DNA of 64,000 nt from Thioclava nitratireducens (GCF_001940525.2 NZ_CP019438.1:149574-213573), one strand, 5' to 3'. Shown: positions 26,826-35,824, numbered from the stretch's first letter. The notes: generated by a model from the sequence alone, not told the origin. Numbers and translations are program-made.

Positions 26826-26873
26826 ATCAAGTTGGGTCGGACTCTAATCGATGGTGGAGGAAAAATCCCGTGG
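26826..26873. repeat. Right arm of the long inverted repeat
   Basis: Reverse-complement counterpart of 24245-24292, reading outward ATCAAGTTGGGTCGGACTCT and continuing to the CCCGTGG end. The 240 bp between this arm and the next gene (27113) hold nothing recognisable. Confidence 0.7.
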
Positions 26874-27112
26874 CAGGTCATTCCTCATCAAGGCGAACGA
26901 CTGCGGCAATCTTTGTCAACGAACAACTCAGCTAAGCTCAATTCACTTGCATGAAAGCCGGGAATCAACGCTACCGTCGCCCGCTACCGCACGACAATTG
27001 GACCATTAAAAAACGCCGCGCTCCGCAAGTTTGGACCGCTGTTGATCCCGCTGATACCAAGATGGCTCGCTGCGTTCCGTAGGAGGGCCTACCAGAGCGC
27101 TTGCAAGTCTTT

Positions 27113-28393
27113 TTAGCGATGACAACCGGACAACACGCCCGTCAGATCGACGACATATAGCTGACGTTCGCCCTCGTGGACGGAGTCGATGCAGACCGAT
27201 CCTCCGTCAGGATGCCAGCGCGGATGCAGGTCGCAGCGGTTCTCCTTGCCTAGCGTTGGGTCGGTCCGCAGCTTTGCTACGTCGACACGCTGCCGCGTCG
27301 CAAGGTGGTAGAGGAACAGCTTGCGAATGTTAGTGTTTTTGTCCGGGTAGGTGTCCGAGATCATCCAGGCCTGATCGGGAGAATAGGTCATGTGACCGTT
27401 CTCGGTGAGCACCGGCGCCCCCACCACCTCGGCCTCGCCAGTTTCGACATCATAGAGATGGTAGTGGATCTCGCCCGCGTGCGGCCCCCAGACCATGATG
27501 TGCCGGTCATCACGCCAGGTAGGGTGCGAGATTTGATATTCCGACATCTCGTAGTCGAAGGTGTCAAGCGCATGGGGGTCGTGCGCGTTCTCCAAGTGCG
27601 GAATAGGGTGATCGCTGCATTCCAGCAGTTTCAGCCCGGTTCCGTCCGAGTTGACCACCAGCAGTCGGTGCAGCCAGCAGGTCTCGTCCTCGACCCGTCG
27701 GGTCCAGCGATGCAGAAAGAGCACCCGGTCCCCGGCTGGGTTAATTTCGAGATGCGTGGCCCAATGGATCGCGCCTTCCATCGAAGCCACCGGCTGGAAC
27801 GCCTTCAGGTCGGCAAGGCTGAGCAGCAGCCGCGACTCGCCGCCCGGCAACTCCATCCGGCGAATGCCGTCATCGGTCGGCGCAAGCTCGAGCTCCGGTG
27901 CGGGTCCAACGGGCACATAGCCGATCGTGGGATGGGTCGCGGTGAATCGCATGTAATCGACGCAGATGGCATAACTGCTGTCAGGCGCGACCACGTAGAC
28001 GGGATCAGGCAGGTCGATGACGGTGCCATCGTCGATATCGCAAATACGCGCCTGCAGGCCCGGATAGGCCCCGGCGGCGTCACTACTGCGGCGGTTGAAG
28101 ATCACCTTGCGGCCCGGTAGGCCCTCCAGCCATTGCAGCTGGGTGCCCATCTGCCAGTTCCAAGCCGTCGTGGTATCGACCGTGTGAAACTTCTCGCCGT
28201 CGGCAAGGTCGAAATACCCCACCTCAGCAACGTCCTCCGCGGCCAGATCCCAGGCCATGCGCGGCACCTGAAGCGCTAGCATCCGCTGACCTTCACGGTC
28301 CCAGATACTCTTGTTATAGTAGCCGAAGAAATGATGGTCAGAACTCTGACCAACCTTATGCACAGGGCAAGGAATCGTCTTAACAACGCTCAC
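27113..28393 (-). CDS. Beta-propeller protein, possibly oligogalacturonate lyase-related
   Basis: A 426-residue cytosolic protein without signal peptide, rich in W/D repeats of a TolB- or WD40-like propeller (GDRVLFLHRWTRR, MTYSPDQAWMISDTYPD, LHPRWHPDGGSVCIDS). The N-terminal DHHFFGYYNKSIWD is characteristic of a bacterial family often grouped with oligogalacturonate lyases, but lyase activity cannot be shown from sequence. The GTG at 28393 is chosen since GAGGAG lies about 8 bp before it. It follows tctA by 48 bp and ends the TTT operon, so the transported organic acid may be a sugar acid. This link is inference. Confidence 0.6.
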   Translation of the reverse strand: MSVVKTIPCPVHKVGQSSDHHFFGYYNKSIWDREGQRMLALQVPRMAWDLAAEDVAEVGYFDLADGEKFHTVDTTTAWNWQMGTQLQWLEGLPGRKVIFNRRSSDAAGAYPGLQARICDIDDGTVIDLPDPVYVVAPDSSYAICVDYMRFTATHPTIGYVPVGPAPELELAPTDDGIRRMELPGGESRLLLSLADLKAFQPVASMEGAIHWATHLEINPAGDRVLFLHRWTRRVEDETCWLHRLLVVNSDGTGLKLLECSDHPIPHLENAHDPHALDTFDYEMSEYQISHPTWRDDRHIMVWGPHAGEIHYHLYDVETGEAEVVGAPVLTENGHMTYSPDQAWMISDTYPDKNTNIRKLFLYHLATRQRVDVAKLRTDPTLGKENRCDLHPRWHPDGGSVCIDSVHEGERQLYVVDLTGVLSGCHR

Positions 28394-28441
28394 CGGGGAG
28401 CTCCTCTCGGTCGTGTTTCTGGAAGCGAGTGAGGGCAAACC

Positions 28442-29944
28442 CTACTCGAGGAATTTCGAGTTGCGGCGGTGCTGGACGATGCCATGCACGATAGCAAAGG
28501 CACACAACCCGATGAGAACCAAGCAGATTGGCCGGGTGACCAGCTGCAGGGCAAAGGCGCCGACATCGCCGCGCACCAACGCTAGTGATCGGGCGAGCTC
28601 GCCTTCCGCCAATGTGCCAAGCACAAGGCCAAGTACCAGCGGCGCGCGCGGCACCGCCAACGCTGCCATGCCCCAGCCCAGTGCGCCGATGGCCAGCATT
28701 ACCCAGATATCGTCGACCGAACCGCGCATCGCATAGGCGCCGATGATCGCAAGCGCCAAGATGATCGGCGCTAGGATCGCCGGCGGCACCTGAACCACGC
28801 GTAGCCCGTATCGCGCCAGCAGCAGGCCGACCGGGATGAACATCAGGTTCGCAAGGAACAGGCTGAAGATAAAGGAATAGGTTACCTCGGCGTTTGTCGT
28901 GAACAGCTCCGGTCCCGGTCGCAGACCATGGATCATGATGCCACCCAGCAGCACAGCGGTAACCGGGTTGCCCGGGATGCCCAGCGTCAGCAGCGGGATC
29001 AGCGTGCCGCCGGTGACGGCGTTGTTGCCGGTCTCGCTAGCGACGATGCCCTCGGATGCACCCTTGCCGAAGGTCTGAGGTTTCTTCGACGCCCGCTTGG
29101 CCGCGTCATAGGCTAGGAAGCCTCCAACGCTGCAACCGACACCGGGCACGATCCCGACGATGATCCCAATCACGCTCGACCGCAACAGGTTCAGCTTCTG
29201 CGACATTAGCTCCGGCAACACCCGCAGCGGGCTCGACCGGTCGACGCCGCGGGCGTCCCCGTCCGAGGTGCGGGCGCGCCGTATCAGGTCTATGACCTCG
29301 GGGATCGAGTAGAGACCGATCAGCGACACCACTAGCGGGATTCCGTCATAGAGCGTGGGCAGGCCCATCGTGAATCGCATGGTGCCGGTCAGCGGGTGTA
29401 CTCCGACGGTGCTCAGGATAAGGCCGAGCGCGCCAGCGATGAGACCCTTCTCCATCGCACCCGCCGACATCGAGGCGATCACGGTGATGCCGAATATGGC
29501 GAGCAGGAAGTATTCGGGCGACCCGAAGCGCAGCGAGAATTCCGCTAATTGCGGGGCCAGCAGCAACAGCGCCAACACGCTGACGACGCCACCGATAGCC
29601 GAGGCAAAGGTCGCTAGCGAAATGGCGCGTCCGGGCTCGCCGGCCTTGGCCATCGGATGACCGTCCAGCATCGTGGCGACCGAAGCGGAGGTTCCGGGGA
29701 TGTTCAGCAGGATCGCGCTGATTGCGCCGGAATAGGTCGAGGCGCAATAAATTCCGCCCAGCATCGCCAGCCCGACCTGCGGCGGGAGCGAGAATGTCAC
29801 CGGTATCAGCAGCGCCACGCCCATGGTGCTGGTCAGCCCCGGCAGGGCGCCGATGATAACACCGCCTACAACGCCCGCGACAACCGCGAGCAGCATTGCC
29901 GGATCCAGCAGGGACCCGGCTCCCATCAACAGATATTCGAGCAT
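28442..29944 (-). CDS. TctA family large permease of a TTT transporter
   Basis: A 500-residue, 12-helix permease, the usual TctA length. The signature region near the N-terminus reads GVVGGVIIGALPGLTSTMGV, repeated as IVGIVPGVGCSVGGFLAYD in the second half, as expected from the duplicated architecture. It cooperates with TctB (29966) and the periplasmic TctC (30432), forming a complete TTT system in the order C-B-A on the minus strand. These secondary carriers use an ion gradient to import carboxylates. Confidence 0.95.
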   Translation of the reverse strand: MLEYLLMGAGSLLDPAMLLAVVAGVVGGVIIGALPGLTSTMGVALLIPVTFSLPPQVGLAMLGGIYCASTYSGAISAILLNIPGTSASVATMLDGHPMAKAGEPGRAISLATFASAIGGVVSVLALLLLAPQLAEFSLRFGSPEYFLLAIFGITVIASMSAGAMEKGLIAGALGLILSTVGVHPLTGTMRFTMGLPTLYDGIPLVVSLIGLYSIPEVIDLIRRARTSDGDARGVDRSSPLRVLPELMSQKLNLLRSSVIGIIVGIVPGVGCSVGGFLAYDAAKRASKKPQTFGKGASEGIVASETGNNAVTGGTLIPLLTLGIPGNPVTAVLLGGIMIHGLRPGPELFTTNAEVTYSFIFSLFLANLMFIPVGLLLARYGLRVVQVPPAILAPIILALAIIGAYAMRGSVDDIWVMLAIGALGWGMAALAVPRAPLVLGLVLGTLAEGELARSLALVRGDVGAFALQLVTRPICLVLIGLCAFAIVHGIVQHRRNSKFLE

Positions 29945-29965
29945 TGGTGCGCTATCCCGCGATTG

Positions 29966-30403
29966 TTAGAAGAAAAGGCTTTCGGGCCGGGCGACGCCAA
30001 GCAGGACGAAGAAGGTGACGTGGAGCGTGGCGGTGCCTCCAACGGCAACCGCCAGCGCGGCGAGTATCCGCTGTCGGCCGCCCAACGTCATGATCAAGCC
30101 GAAGAGAAACAGGAAGGTCGTCGCGTCGTAGCCGATAATCTTTATGGCCGACGCACAGATCGCGATTGCCGTAAAGGCGATAAAGGCGGCCCACGCCCCG
30201 ACACTCCTCGCGGGCTGAGCGCCCGCCCGGCTGCGCCAGACGCGAAAGCCGTAGATCGCCGACATCACGCCCATGAAGACGACGAGGCTGCGCGGAAAGT
30301 AGGAGGAGCCGACAGGATAGCAAAACGCCGTCACACCGATTACCAGGGCTAAGCCAAGGGCTAGAGCGGCAAAGAGCGCATCACGTGTTGTTGTCGTCAC
30401 CAT
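29966..30403 (-). CDS. TctB family small permease of a TTT transporter
   Basis: A 145-residue protein with four predicted helices (LFAALALGLALVIGVTAF, SLVVFMGVMSAIYGF, AFIAFTAIAICASAIKIIG, LAVAVGGTATLHVTFFVLLG), as in TctB subunits. The second ATG is chosen because GGAGAG precedes it; an ATG four codons earlier overlaps that site. It is separated from tctA by 21 bp and from tctC by 28 bp. Sequence is poorly conserved in this family, so the call relies on topology and position. Confidence 0.88.
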   Translation of the reverse strand: MVTTTTRDALFAALALGLALVIGVTAFCYPVGSSYFPRSLVVFMGVMSAIYGFRVWRSRAGAQPARSVGAWAAFIAFTAIAICASAIKIIGYDATTFLFLFGLIMTLGGRQRILAALAVAVGGTATLHVTFFVLLGVARPESLFF

Positions 30404-30431
30404 AGCTCTCTCCATACTTACCGTTGCGGAC

Positions 30432-31400
30432 CTACTTCAGCAGCTCGACATAACTATCAAGCTCGGCGTCGGCGGTGGACAGGTAGGTGCCGAATTCTTC
30501 GGCGTTCATGTATTTCAGTGGGAGGCCTGCCGATTTGGCATGTGCCAGAAACTCGGGGTCTTCCATCACCGCGGCAAAGGCTTTCTCGAGGACGACCTTC
30601 TGTTCCGGCGCAAGCCCCTTAGGTGCTGCGATCCCGCGCATCGAGGCGCCGACCGAGTTCACGTTCGTGCCTGCTGCCTCGCTCACGGTCGGCACGTCGG
30701 GGAAAAGAGGGCTGCGCTGGTCGGCGAAGACACCGAGCAGCCGCAGCCGGCCACTTTCGACCTGCGAAGTCGCGCCGCTTGCCGACGGCAGCGACGCCGC
30801 GAGTTCACCGCCCAGAGTTGCCTTCACCGCCGGCCCGGTGCCGTCGAACGCGACAAAGTTGAAATCGACGTTGAGCGCCTTTTCTGCCACCACCAGCTGC
30901 AGCTGGTTATTAGACTGCGGACCGTCTGCGCCGATGTTAAGCTCACCCGGATGCTCCTCGGCATCTGCGAGCAGATCGGCAAGGGTCTGGTAGGGGCTTT
31001 CTTCCGCGACCGCGACCACCACCGGGTCGAGTTGGATATTGGCGATCGGGTCGAAGTCGGACAACTCGTAGGGCACGCCTTCGCGCAGCTTTTTCACGAG
31101 TTGGATCGACGGCACGTTAATGAAGCCGATCTCATATCCGTCTGGCTTGGCGGTGGCGAGCGCCGAGAAGCCGATCTGCCCCCCTGCCCCGGCTTTATTT
31201 TCAACGACCAACCGCTGACCGAGATGCTTCTCGACGTATTTCGCAATGGTCCGCGCGGCGGAATCCGTCCCGCCGCCGGGCGAATAGGCAACGATCATGG
31301 TGATGGGCTTTTCCGGATATTCCGCAGCGGCCGGCGCCGTTGCAGCGATCGCGGCCAAGCCGCACGAGACTGCAAGAGTGGACTTCAGATTGGCAATCAT
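30432..31400 (-). CDS. TctC/Bug family periplasmic binding protein of a TTT transporter
   Basis: A 322-residue substrate-binding protein with a signal peptide (LKSTLAVSCGLAAIAATAPA, then EYPEKPITMIVAYSPGGGTD). The last phrase is the characteristic Bug fold start. It captures carboxylates in the periplasm for TctAB. The ATG at 31400 is chosen for the signal peptide and the AAAGGAA in front of it. It is divergent from a GntR gene and its operon continues into tctB, tctA and a beta-propeller gene. Confidence 0.93.
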   Translation of the reverse strand: MIANLKSTLAVSCGLAAIAATAPAAAEYPEKPITMIVAYSPGGGTDSAARTIAKYVEKHLGQRLVVENKAGAGGQIGFSALATAKPDGYEIGFINVPSIQLVKKLREGVPYELSDFDPIANIQLDPVVVAVAEESPYQTLADLLADAEEHPGELNIGADGPQSNNQLQLVVAEKALNVDFNFVAFDGTGPAVKATLGGELAASLPSASGATSQVESGRLRLLGVFADQRSPLFPDVPTVSEAAGTNVNSVGASMRGIAAPKGLAPEQKVVLEKAFAAVMEDPEFLAHAKSAGLPLKYMNAEEFGTYLSTADAELDSYVELLK

Positions 31401-31475
31401 TCGTATTCCTTTCCCTGAATCTTCTAGCGTCATCGATTATGGCCTTAGGCCGCATCGACTTATTTTTGTATTTAT

Positions 31476-31485
31476 TTGTATGCAA
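31476..31485. promoter_or_regulatory. Candidate GntR operator between tctC and gntR
   Basis: TTGTATGCAA, an imperfect palindrome with perfect TTG/CAA arms, lies in the A+T-rich divergent promoter region. FCD-type GntR proteins often bind such T-rich palindromes. This is a weak pattern on its own. Confidence 0.3.
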
Positions 31486-31605
31486 TCTAGAACATTATAA
31501 AGCATTCTTGTCAACCCCACTCGAATTGCGGCACAGTACTGGTGAAAATACGACGTCATCGGACATTCAAGGTTGCCTTCATGGCGTTTGGAAAGGATCC
31601 GCAAA

Positions 31606-32292
31606 GTGCTGAAAAATGGTGATGAATCTGATAGAATCGATAGTGCCCCTTCGCTTGCGGAGCATGTCTATCAAGAGATGTCCCGGTGGATCCGCGAGGG
31701 CACATACAATCCAGGCGACCGTATACGCGAGGCGGTGGTCTCGAAAGAGTTGGGCGTCAGTCGCACGCCGGTCCGTGAAGCGCTGCGCCGACTACAGTCG
31801 GAACGGCGCGTTATTCTTGAGCCGCAACGCGGAGCGGTAGTCGCAGAGCTCGACCGTCATGAAGTCGTGGAACTTTACCAGCTGCGCCAGCGTCTCGAAG
31901 GTGTCGCTGCTCGGTTCGCAGCGCAGCACGCTTCGCTGGCCGAGATCGAGGAGATGGCCTACATACTCGACAAGAGCACCGCAGCAACGGATGACCCGAA
32001 GCTGCTGAACCAGATAAACTGGGAATTTCACAACGCACTTTATTCGGCGGCGCACAACCGCTTCTTGCTCCGCTCAATCGAAGCCATTTCGGATGCGATG
32101 GCGCTCCTGAAGGGCGCGAAATACGTACCACCCGGACGCCCGGCCGAATTGCTGGCCGAACACCAGCGTATTCTCGACGCCATCCGCGCACGCGAACCCG
32201 ATGTTGCCGACGAGGCCGCGCAAGACCACATCCAGAACTCGCTTCGCGTCCACCTGCAGATGGGCTTCCACATAAATCAGCCATGCCCGTAA
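31606..32292 (+). CDS. GntR family regulator, FCD type, of the TTT operon
   Basis: A 228-residue GntR/FCD regulator. The DNA-binding domain contains REGTYNPGDRIREAVVSKEL then GVSRTPVREALRRLQSE, and the ligand domain has NWEFHNALYSAAHNRFL and the HQRILDAIRAREPD segment. The GTG at 31606 follows AAGGATCC; the open frame extends to an ATG at 31573 with no ribosome site. It is divergent from tctCBA and probably controls that operon in response to the transported acid. Confidence 0.88.
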   Translation: MLKNGDESDRIDSAPSLAEHVYQEMSRWIREGTYNPGDRIREAVVSKELGVSRTPVREALRRLQSERRVILEPQRGAVVAELDRHEVVELYQLRQRLEGVAARFAAQHASLAEIEEMAYILDKSTAATDDPKLLNQINWEFHNALYSAAHNRFLLRSIEAISDAMALLKGAKYVPPGRPAELLAEHQRILDAIRAREPDVADEAAQDHIQNSLRVHLQMGFHINQPCP

Positions 32293-32305
32293 CCGAGAGC
32301 ATATT

Positions 32306-32321
32306 TTGAGGATATCCTCAA
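32306..32321. promoter_or_regulatory. Perfect 16-bp palindrome
   Basis: TTGAGGATATCCTCAA is fully self-complementary and lies 14 bp after the gntR stop. The absence of a loop and U run argues against a terminator; a protein-binding site is the alternative. No flanking gene shows it to be used. Confidence 0.4.
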
Positions 32322-32437
32322 TTTGCATCGCGGAACGGGAGCATTCGAACTCTCGGAAATTCCGTCCCTGCTCTGCCGTACTTTGCGCATTTCAGGATCA
32401 TTAGTCGGTTGATTTGGCCTTCGGCTTGACCCTGGCT

Positions 32438-32597
32438 TCACGGCCTTTCGATGGCGTTTGCCACTGCATTGATTTCGCGGTGTAGCGGTCGCGCAGAGCG
32501 CATGATGGGCATTAGGTTGGTGTCGATTACGTCGTCGATCCACGCATCGAGGGGATATACCCGGCGGCCGCGCAGGAAACCATCAACCTCATAATGA
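32438..32597 (-). pseudogene. Unrecognised C-terminal protein fragment
   Basis: A minus-strand frame that reads HYEVDGFLRGRRVYPLDAWI then DDVIDTNLMPIMRSARPL to a TGA at 32438. Codon use fits genuine coding DNA, but there is no start, no ribosome site and no family I recognise. It is probably the tail of a gene cut off by rearrangement. Confidence 0.35.
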
Positions 32598-32984
32598 GTG
32601 CCCTCTTTGTCGCGACGGCAAGGGAAGCCACATTCAACGCATCAACTTTCGGCGCCTGTTTCGGAGAGAGTTTCCCCAGAGGCTTCATGCACAACACGGC
32701 CACTATAGCCGGGGAGATCGCGCAACCCGTTTCTGGATTCCAGAGCGGCTCAAGTGTCGGCTTGATCCCGTCTCGGTCGCAGGGGGCATTTGAGGAAAAA
32801 GCACGCTGAAATCCATCGGGACTCGCGGCGACGACGTGTCGGGCCGCTCAAGGAGGCCGGATATACGTCCGCAATTGCGAACCGCGAGCCGGAGCCAATC
32901 AAGACGCTACGATCAGGCGGAGTCTATATATGCTCACACTTGACAGCACCGTTGCGCTCTGAGGCGGCAACCCTAACAGGTTGG

Positions 32985-33502
32985 TCAAACCGTCAGTACG
33001 ATTTTCCCAATATGAGCTCCAGTATCCATCTGAGTATGCGCATAGTGCACTTGGTGAAGCGGGAAGGTTGAGTCGATCACCGGGATCGCTTTCCTTTCAC
33101 GTAGTAGCGGCAGGACGTGTTGCTCAAGCGCAGAGGCCAGTTCGGCCTTCATGCTGACCGGTCGGGCGCGCAGCGTCGATCCGATGATGGCCAACCTTTT
33201 GAACAAGATGGGGCGCAAGTCAAACGTGCCTTTCGATCCAGTGAGAAAGGCGATCTGCGCGATTCGGCCATCGACCGCCACCGCGTCGAAGTTTCTTTGC
33301 AGGTAATCCGCCCCGACCATGTCCAAAACGACATCGGCGCCTCGGCCTTCCGTCATCTCCAGTGTGGCCGCGACGAAGTCCTCGGCTTTGTAATTGACCA
33401 CGCGGTCGGCTCCCAGTCGGGCCGCCGCCTGCGCTTTTTCCGCAGACCCGACGGTTGTGATGACCTTGGCGGAGAAACACTTGGCTAGCTGTATCGCTGT
33501 CG
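32985..33502 (-). pseudogene. Quinone oxidoreductase-like (MDR family) C-terminal fragment
   Basis: The C-terminal 172 codons of a zinc-free medium-chain dehydrogenase/reductase of the NADPH:quinone oxidoreductase type. Visible landmarks are PTAIQLAKCFSAKVITTVGS (end of the nucleotide-binding loop), AARLGADRVVNYKAEDF and GADVVLDMVGADYLQRNFDA. The N-terminal half and the AxxGxxG part are missing because the gene is cut exactly at the IS6 end (33503). The missing half is not elsewhere in this window. Confidence 0.85.
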
Positions 33503-34324
33503 GGCTTTGTCGCAAACTTCTGCGGTTGACGCGAGGGGGGCCGGAGCCAGACGTTGCGTTCATCCAACAACACCAGATAGAGGTGGAGCGATGATCTCGT
33601 TCAAGGGCGCGCAGTTTCCGAAGGAAGTGATCCTCTTCGCAGTGTTCTTCTATGTCCGCTACACGGTCTCGTATCGTGACCTCGAAGAGATCATGGCCGA
33701 GCGAGGCGTACGAGTTGACCATGCGACGCTGAACCGCTGGGTGACCAAGTACTCGCCGCTGATCGCAGTTTCGGCTCGGCGGCGGAAAGTCCCGGCGGAT
33801 CGATCCTGGCGGATGGATGAGACCTACATCAAGGTAAAGGGTGAGTGGGTCTACCTCTACCGAGCTGTCGACAAGCTGGGCAAAACCCTTGATTTCATGC
33901 TGTCGAAGCGGCGCAACAAGACGGCTGCGACCAAGTTCTTCGCGCGCGCCCTTGAGGTGAACGGCCTGCCTCGCAAGATCGTCATTGACCGCAGCGGAGC
34001 CAATACCGCAGGGATCACCGCGGTAAACCGCATGCTCCGGAACTTTGGATGCCCGATCCCCATCGAGATGGTCCGGATCAAATATCTGAACAACATGGTC
34101 GAACAGGATCACCGTACCATCAAGAAGCGCATTCGTCCGATGCTGGGGTTCAAGTCCTTCGTCTCCGCGTCGGCAACGCTCGAAGGGATTGAAGTCGCGA
34201 ACATGATCCGCAAGGGGCAGTTCACACCCGGACTATGCCCTTTTGCCCAATTCGCCGCTCTGGCCGCATAAGTCAGTATGTCCAGTGGCTTCGCCGGCAC
34301 GACGTCAAAGTTTGCGACAAAACC
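33503..34324. mobile_element. IS6 family element, type B copy 1 (822 bp)
   Basis: Ends read GGCTTTGTCGCAAACTTCTG (left) and GGTTTTGTCGCAAACTTTG inward from the right. Left flank is a broken reductase gene; right flank is the 5' region of a DUF5602-like gene. There is no direct 8-bp duplication, but the 9 bases after its right end reappear inverted after the outer end of copy 2. Where compared, it agrees with copy 2 at the two positions where copy 3 differs. Confidence 0.95.
33591..34271 (+). CDS. IS6 family transposase (type B copy 1)
   Basis: A 226-residue IS6 family DDE transposase. Catalytic residues are in SWRMDETYIKVKG (D), KIVIDRSGAN (D) and NNMVEQDHRTIKKR (E), with an N-terminal helix-turn-helix (YRDLEEIMAERGVRVDHATL). 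The start at 33591 matches the IS6 N-terminus MISFKGAQFPKEV. Complete and presumably active. Confidence 0.95.
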   Translation: MISFKGAQFPKEVILFAVFFYVRYTVSYRDLEEIMAERGVRVDHATLNRWVTKYSPLIAVSARRRKVPADRSWRMDETYIKVKGEWVYLYRAVDKLGKTLDFMLSKRRNKTAATKFFARALEVNGLPRKIVIDRSGANTAGITAVNRMLRNFGCPIPIEMVRIKYLNNMVEQDHRTIKKRIRPMLGFKSFVSASATLEGIEVANMIRKGQFTPGLCPFAQFAALAA

Positions 34325-34333
34325 CTGCGAACC
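34325..34333. repeat. Inverted 9-bp target duplication, inner copy
   Basis: CTGCGAACC directly abuts the right end of IS6-B copy 1. Its reverse complement GGTTCGCAG directly abuts the outer (right) end of copy 2 at 35825-35833. This is the arrangement left by intramolecular replicative transposition with inversion. Confidence 0.85.
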
Positions 34334-34404
34334 TTTCTGACTCTGGCGCATCAAAGAGACAGGTGGCCACGACTGTGGCACCCCAGACATTGAAAGGAAG
34401 CAAA

Positions 34405-34825
34405 ATGAAATCCGCTCTCACTCTCGCCGCGATCGCGCTCACTTTGTCCACGGGCAATGCCCTTGCCCATGACGAGGACGCCGCTGCAGATGTCACCCCC
34501 GGGCGCGCCCTATATCCAGGTCAGCGATGCGCTGCCCCTGCCGGAATTCATCCCGGGTCTCGGCACGCTGTTCGTTGACCCGGATACGCTCCCAGCCGGC
34601 CCGTTCCTGGCCTATGACCATTACGGCAAGCTCTCGGCCACGGTATACATGACGCCGTTGGAAGATCTGTCGAACGGGACCGCCTACGACGGTCTGGGAA
34701 TCGGCAGTCACACGGTGTCCGGCGTCGACGTCTACTTCAACGCCGGGCATCCCGGCGTGGACAGGGCCCATGCCCATGTCGTGCTGTTCCATGACGAGGA
34801 CGCCAAATCGAGGCTCGCCGAATGA
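34405..34825 (+). pseudogene. DUF5602-like secreted protein, frameshifted
   Basis: Starts at 34405 behind GAAAGGAAG with a signal peptide (MKSALTLAAIALTLSTGNAL, AHDEDA). After DVTPG the frame shifts near 34500 in a C/G run; the mature part continues in the second frame as PYIQVSDALPLPEFIPGLGT and DTLPAGPFLAYDHYGKLSA to ...AHAHVVLFHDEDAKSRLAE. Removing one base of GGG restores a single protein of about 140 residues. It resembles proteins catalogued as DUF5602; role unknown. It overlaps the next gene (ATGA) and sits in the segment inverted by IS6, originally downstream of the cbb3 accessory genes. Confidence 0.6.
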
Positions 34826-35002
34826 TACGGGGACGCCGAGAGTTTCTTATGGTCGGGGGTGGCGTGATCGCCACCCTCGGCTTTCCGTGCGTCACATTGG
34901 CGGGCCCTGTTGAAACCATTGAGATGAGGGGAACCGCACGGGGAGAGCATGTCTGGTTCGCACCGGTTGGCCTTGCGGTGGCCCCGGGCACGACCGTACG
35001 TT
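34822..35002 (+). pseudogene. Cupredoxin-like protein, truncated by IS6
   Basis: The first 60 codons of a secreted protein with a twin-arginine-type leader (GRREFLMVGGGVIATLGF) and a start of a copper-protein beta-sandwich (GEHVWFAPVGLAVAPGTTVRW), typical of plastocyanin/pseudoazurin-like electron carriers. The C-terminal copper ligands are absent because IS6-B copy 2 begins at 35003. It may once have supplied electrons to the neighbouring oxidase. Confidence 0.65.
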
Positions 35003-35824
35003 GGTTTTGTCGCAAACTTTGACGTCGTGCCGGCGAAGCCACTGGACATACTGACTTATGCGGCCAGAGCGGCGAATTGGGCAAAAGGGCATAGTCCGGG
35101 TGTGAACTGCCCCTTGCGGATCATGTTCGCGACTTCAATCCCTTCGAGCGTTGCCGACGCGGAGACGAAGGACTTGAACCCCAGCATCGGACGAATGCGC
35201 TTCTTGATGGTACGGTGATCCTGTTCGACCATGTTGTTCAGATATTTGATCCGGACCATCTCGATGGGGATCGGGCATCCAAAGTTCCGGAGCATGCGGT
35301 TTACCGCGGTGATCCCTGCGGTATTGGCTCCGCTGCGGTCAATGACGATCTTGCGAGGCAGGCCGTTCACCTCAAGGGCGCGCGCGAAGAACTTGGTCGC
35401 AGCCGTCTTGTTGCGCCGCTTCGACAGCATGAAATCAAGGGTTTTGCCCAGCTTGTCGACAGCTCGGTAGAGGTAGACCCACTCACCCTTTACCTTGATG
35501 TAGGTCTCATCCATCCGCCAGGATCGATCCGCCGGGACTTTCCGCCGCCGAGCCGAAACTGCGATCAGCGGCGAGTACTTGGTCACCCAGCGGTTCAGCG
35601 TCGCATGGTCAACTCGTACGCCTCGCTCGGCCATGATCTCTTCGAGGTCACGATACGAGACCGTGTAGCGGACATAGAAGAACACTGCGAAGAGGATCAC
35701 TTCCTTCGGAAACTGCGCGCCCTTGAACGAGATCATCGCTCCACCTCTATCTGGTGTTGTTGGATGAACGCAACGTCTGGCTCCGGCCCCCCTCGCGTCA
35801 ACCGCAGAAGTTTGCGACAAAGCC
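35003..35824. mobile_element. IS6 family element, type B copy 2 (822 bp)
   Basis: Same element as copy 1 in the opposite orientation, with left end GGTTTTGTCGCAAAC and right end GGCTTTGTCGCAAAC reading inward. Together with copy 1 it encloses 678 bp that are inverted relative to the rest of the oxidase operon. It is in the same orientation as copy 3 at 46565, so copies 2 and 3 are direct repeats around 10.7 kb. Confidence 0.95.
35056..35736 (-). CDS. IS6 family transposase (type B copy 2)
   Basis: A 226-residue transposase with the same translated sequence as copy 1 (MISFKGAQFPKEV to FAQFAALAA, with ITAVNRMLRNF in the middle). DDE residues and helix-turn-helix as described for copy 1. Complete. 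Confidence 0.95.
   Translation of the reverse strand: MISFKGAQFPKEVILFAVFFYVRYTVSYRDLEEIMAERGVRVDHATLNRWVTKYSPLIAVSARRRKVPADRSWRMDETYIKVKGEWVYLYRAVDKLGKTLDFMLSKRRNKTAATKFFARALEVNGLPRKIVIDRSGANTAGITAVNRMLRNFGCPIPIEMVRIKYLNNMVEQDHRTIKKRIRPMLGFKSFVSASATLEGIEVANMIRKGQFTPGLCPFAQFAALAA

Larger units (their letters stand above)
25592..26829. mobile_element. IS3 family element, degenerate copy 1
   Basis: About 1.24 kb bounded by TGATCTGATCCCCGGAAAC on the left and TGATCCGCACCCCC inward from the right, with orfA intact and orfB broken by a stop and frameshifts. It is related to the element at 56079-57308. It lies next to the IS5 copy inside the long inverted repeats. No target duplication is seen. 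Confidence 0.75.
32293..32984. other. Stretch with remnants between gntR and the broken reductase gene
   Basis: About 690 bp with no intact gene. It contains a palindrome at 32306 and a minus-strand protein fragment at 32438-32597 (listed separately). Plus-strand frames around 32594-33071 lack ribosome sites and motifs. Confidence 0.5.

Noticed and set aside
32985..34112. A 375-codon minus-strand frame joining the quinone oxidoreductase tail to IS6 sequence
   Set aside because: Only the part below 33503 is genuine; the remainder is antisense IS6 DNA, so this is an accidental fusion.
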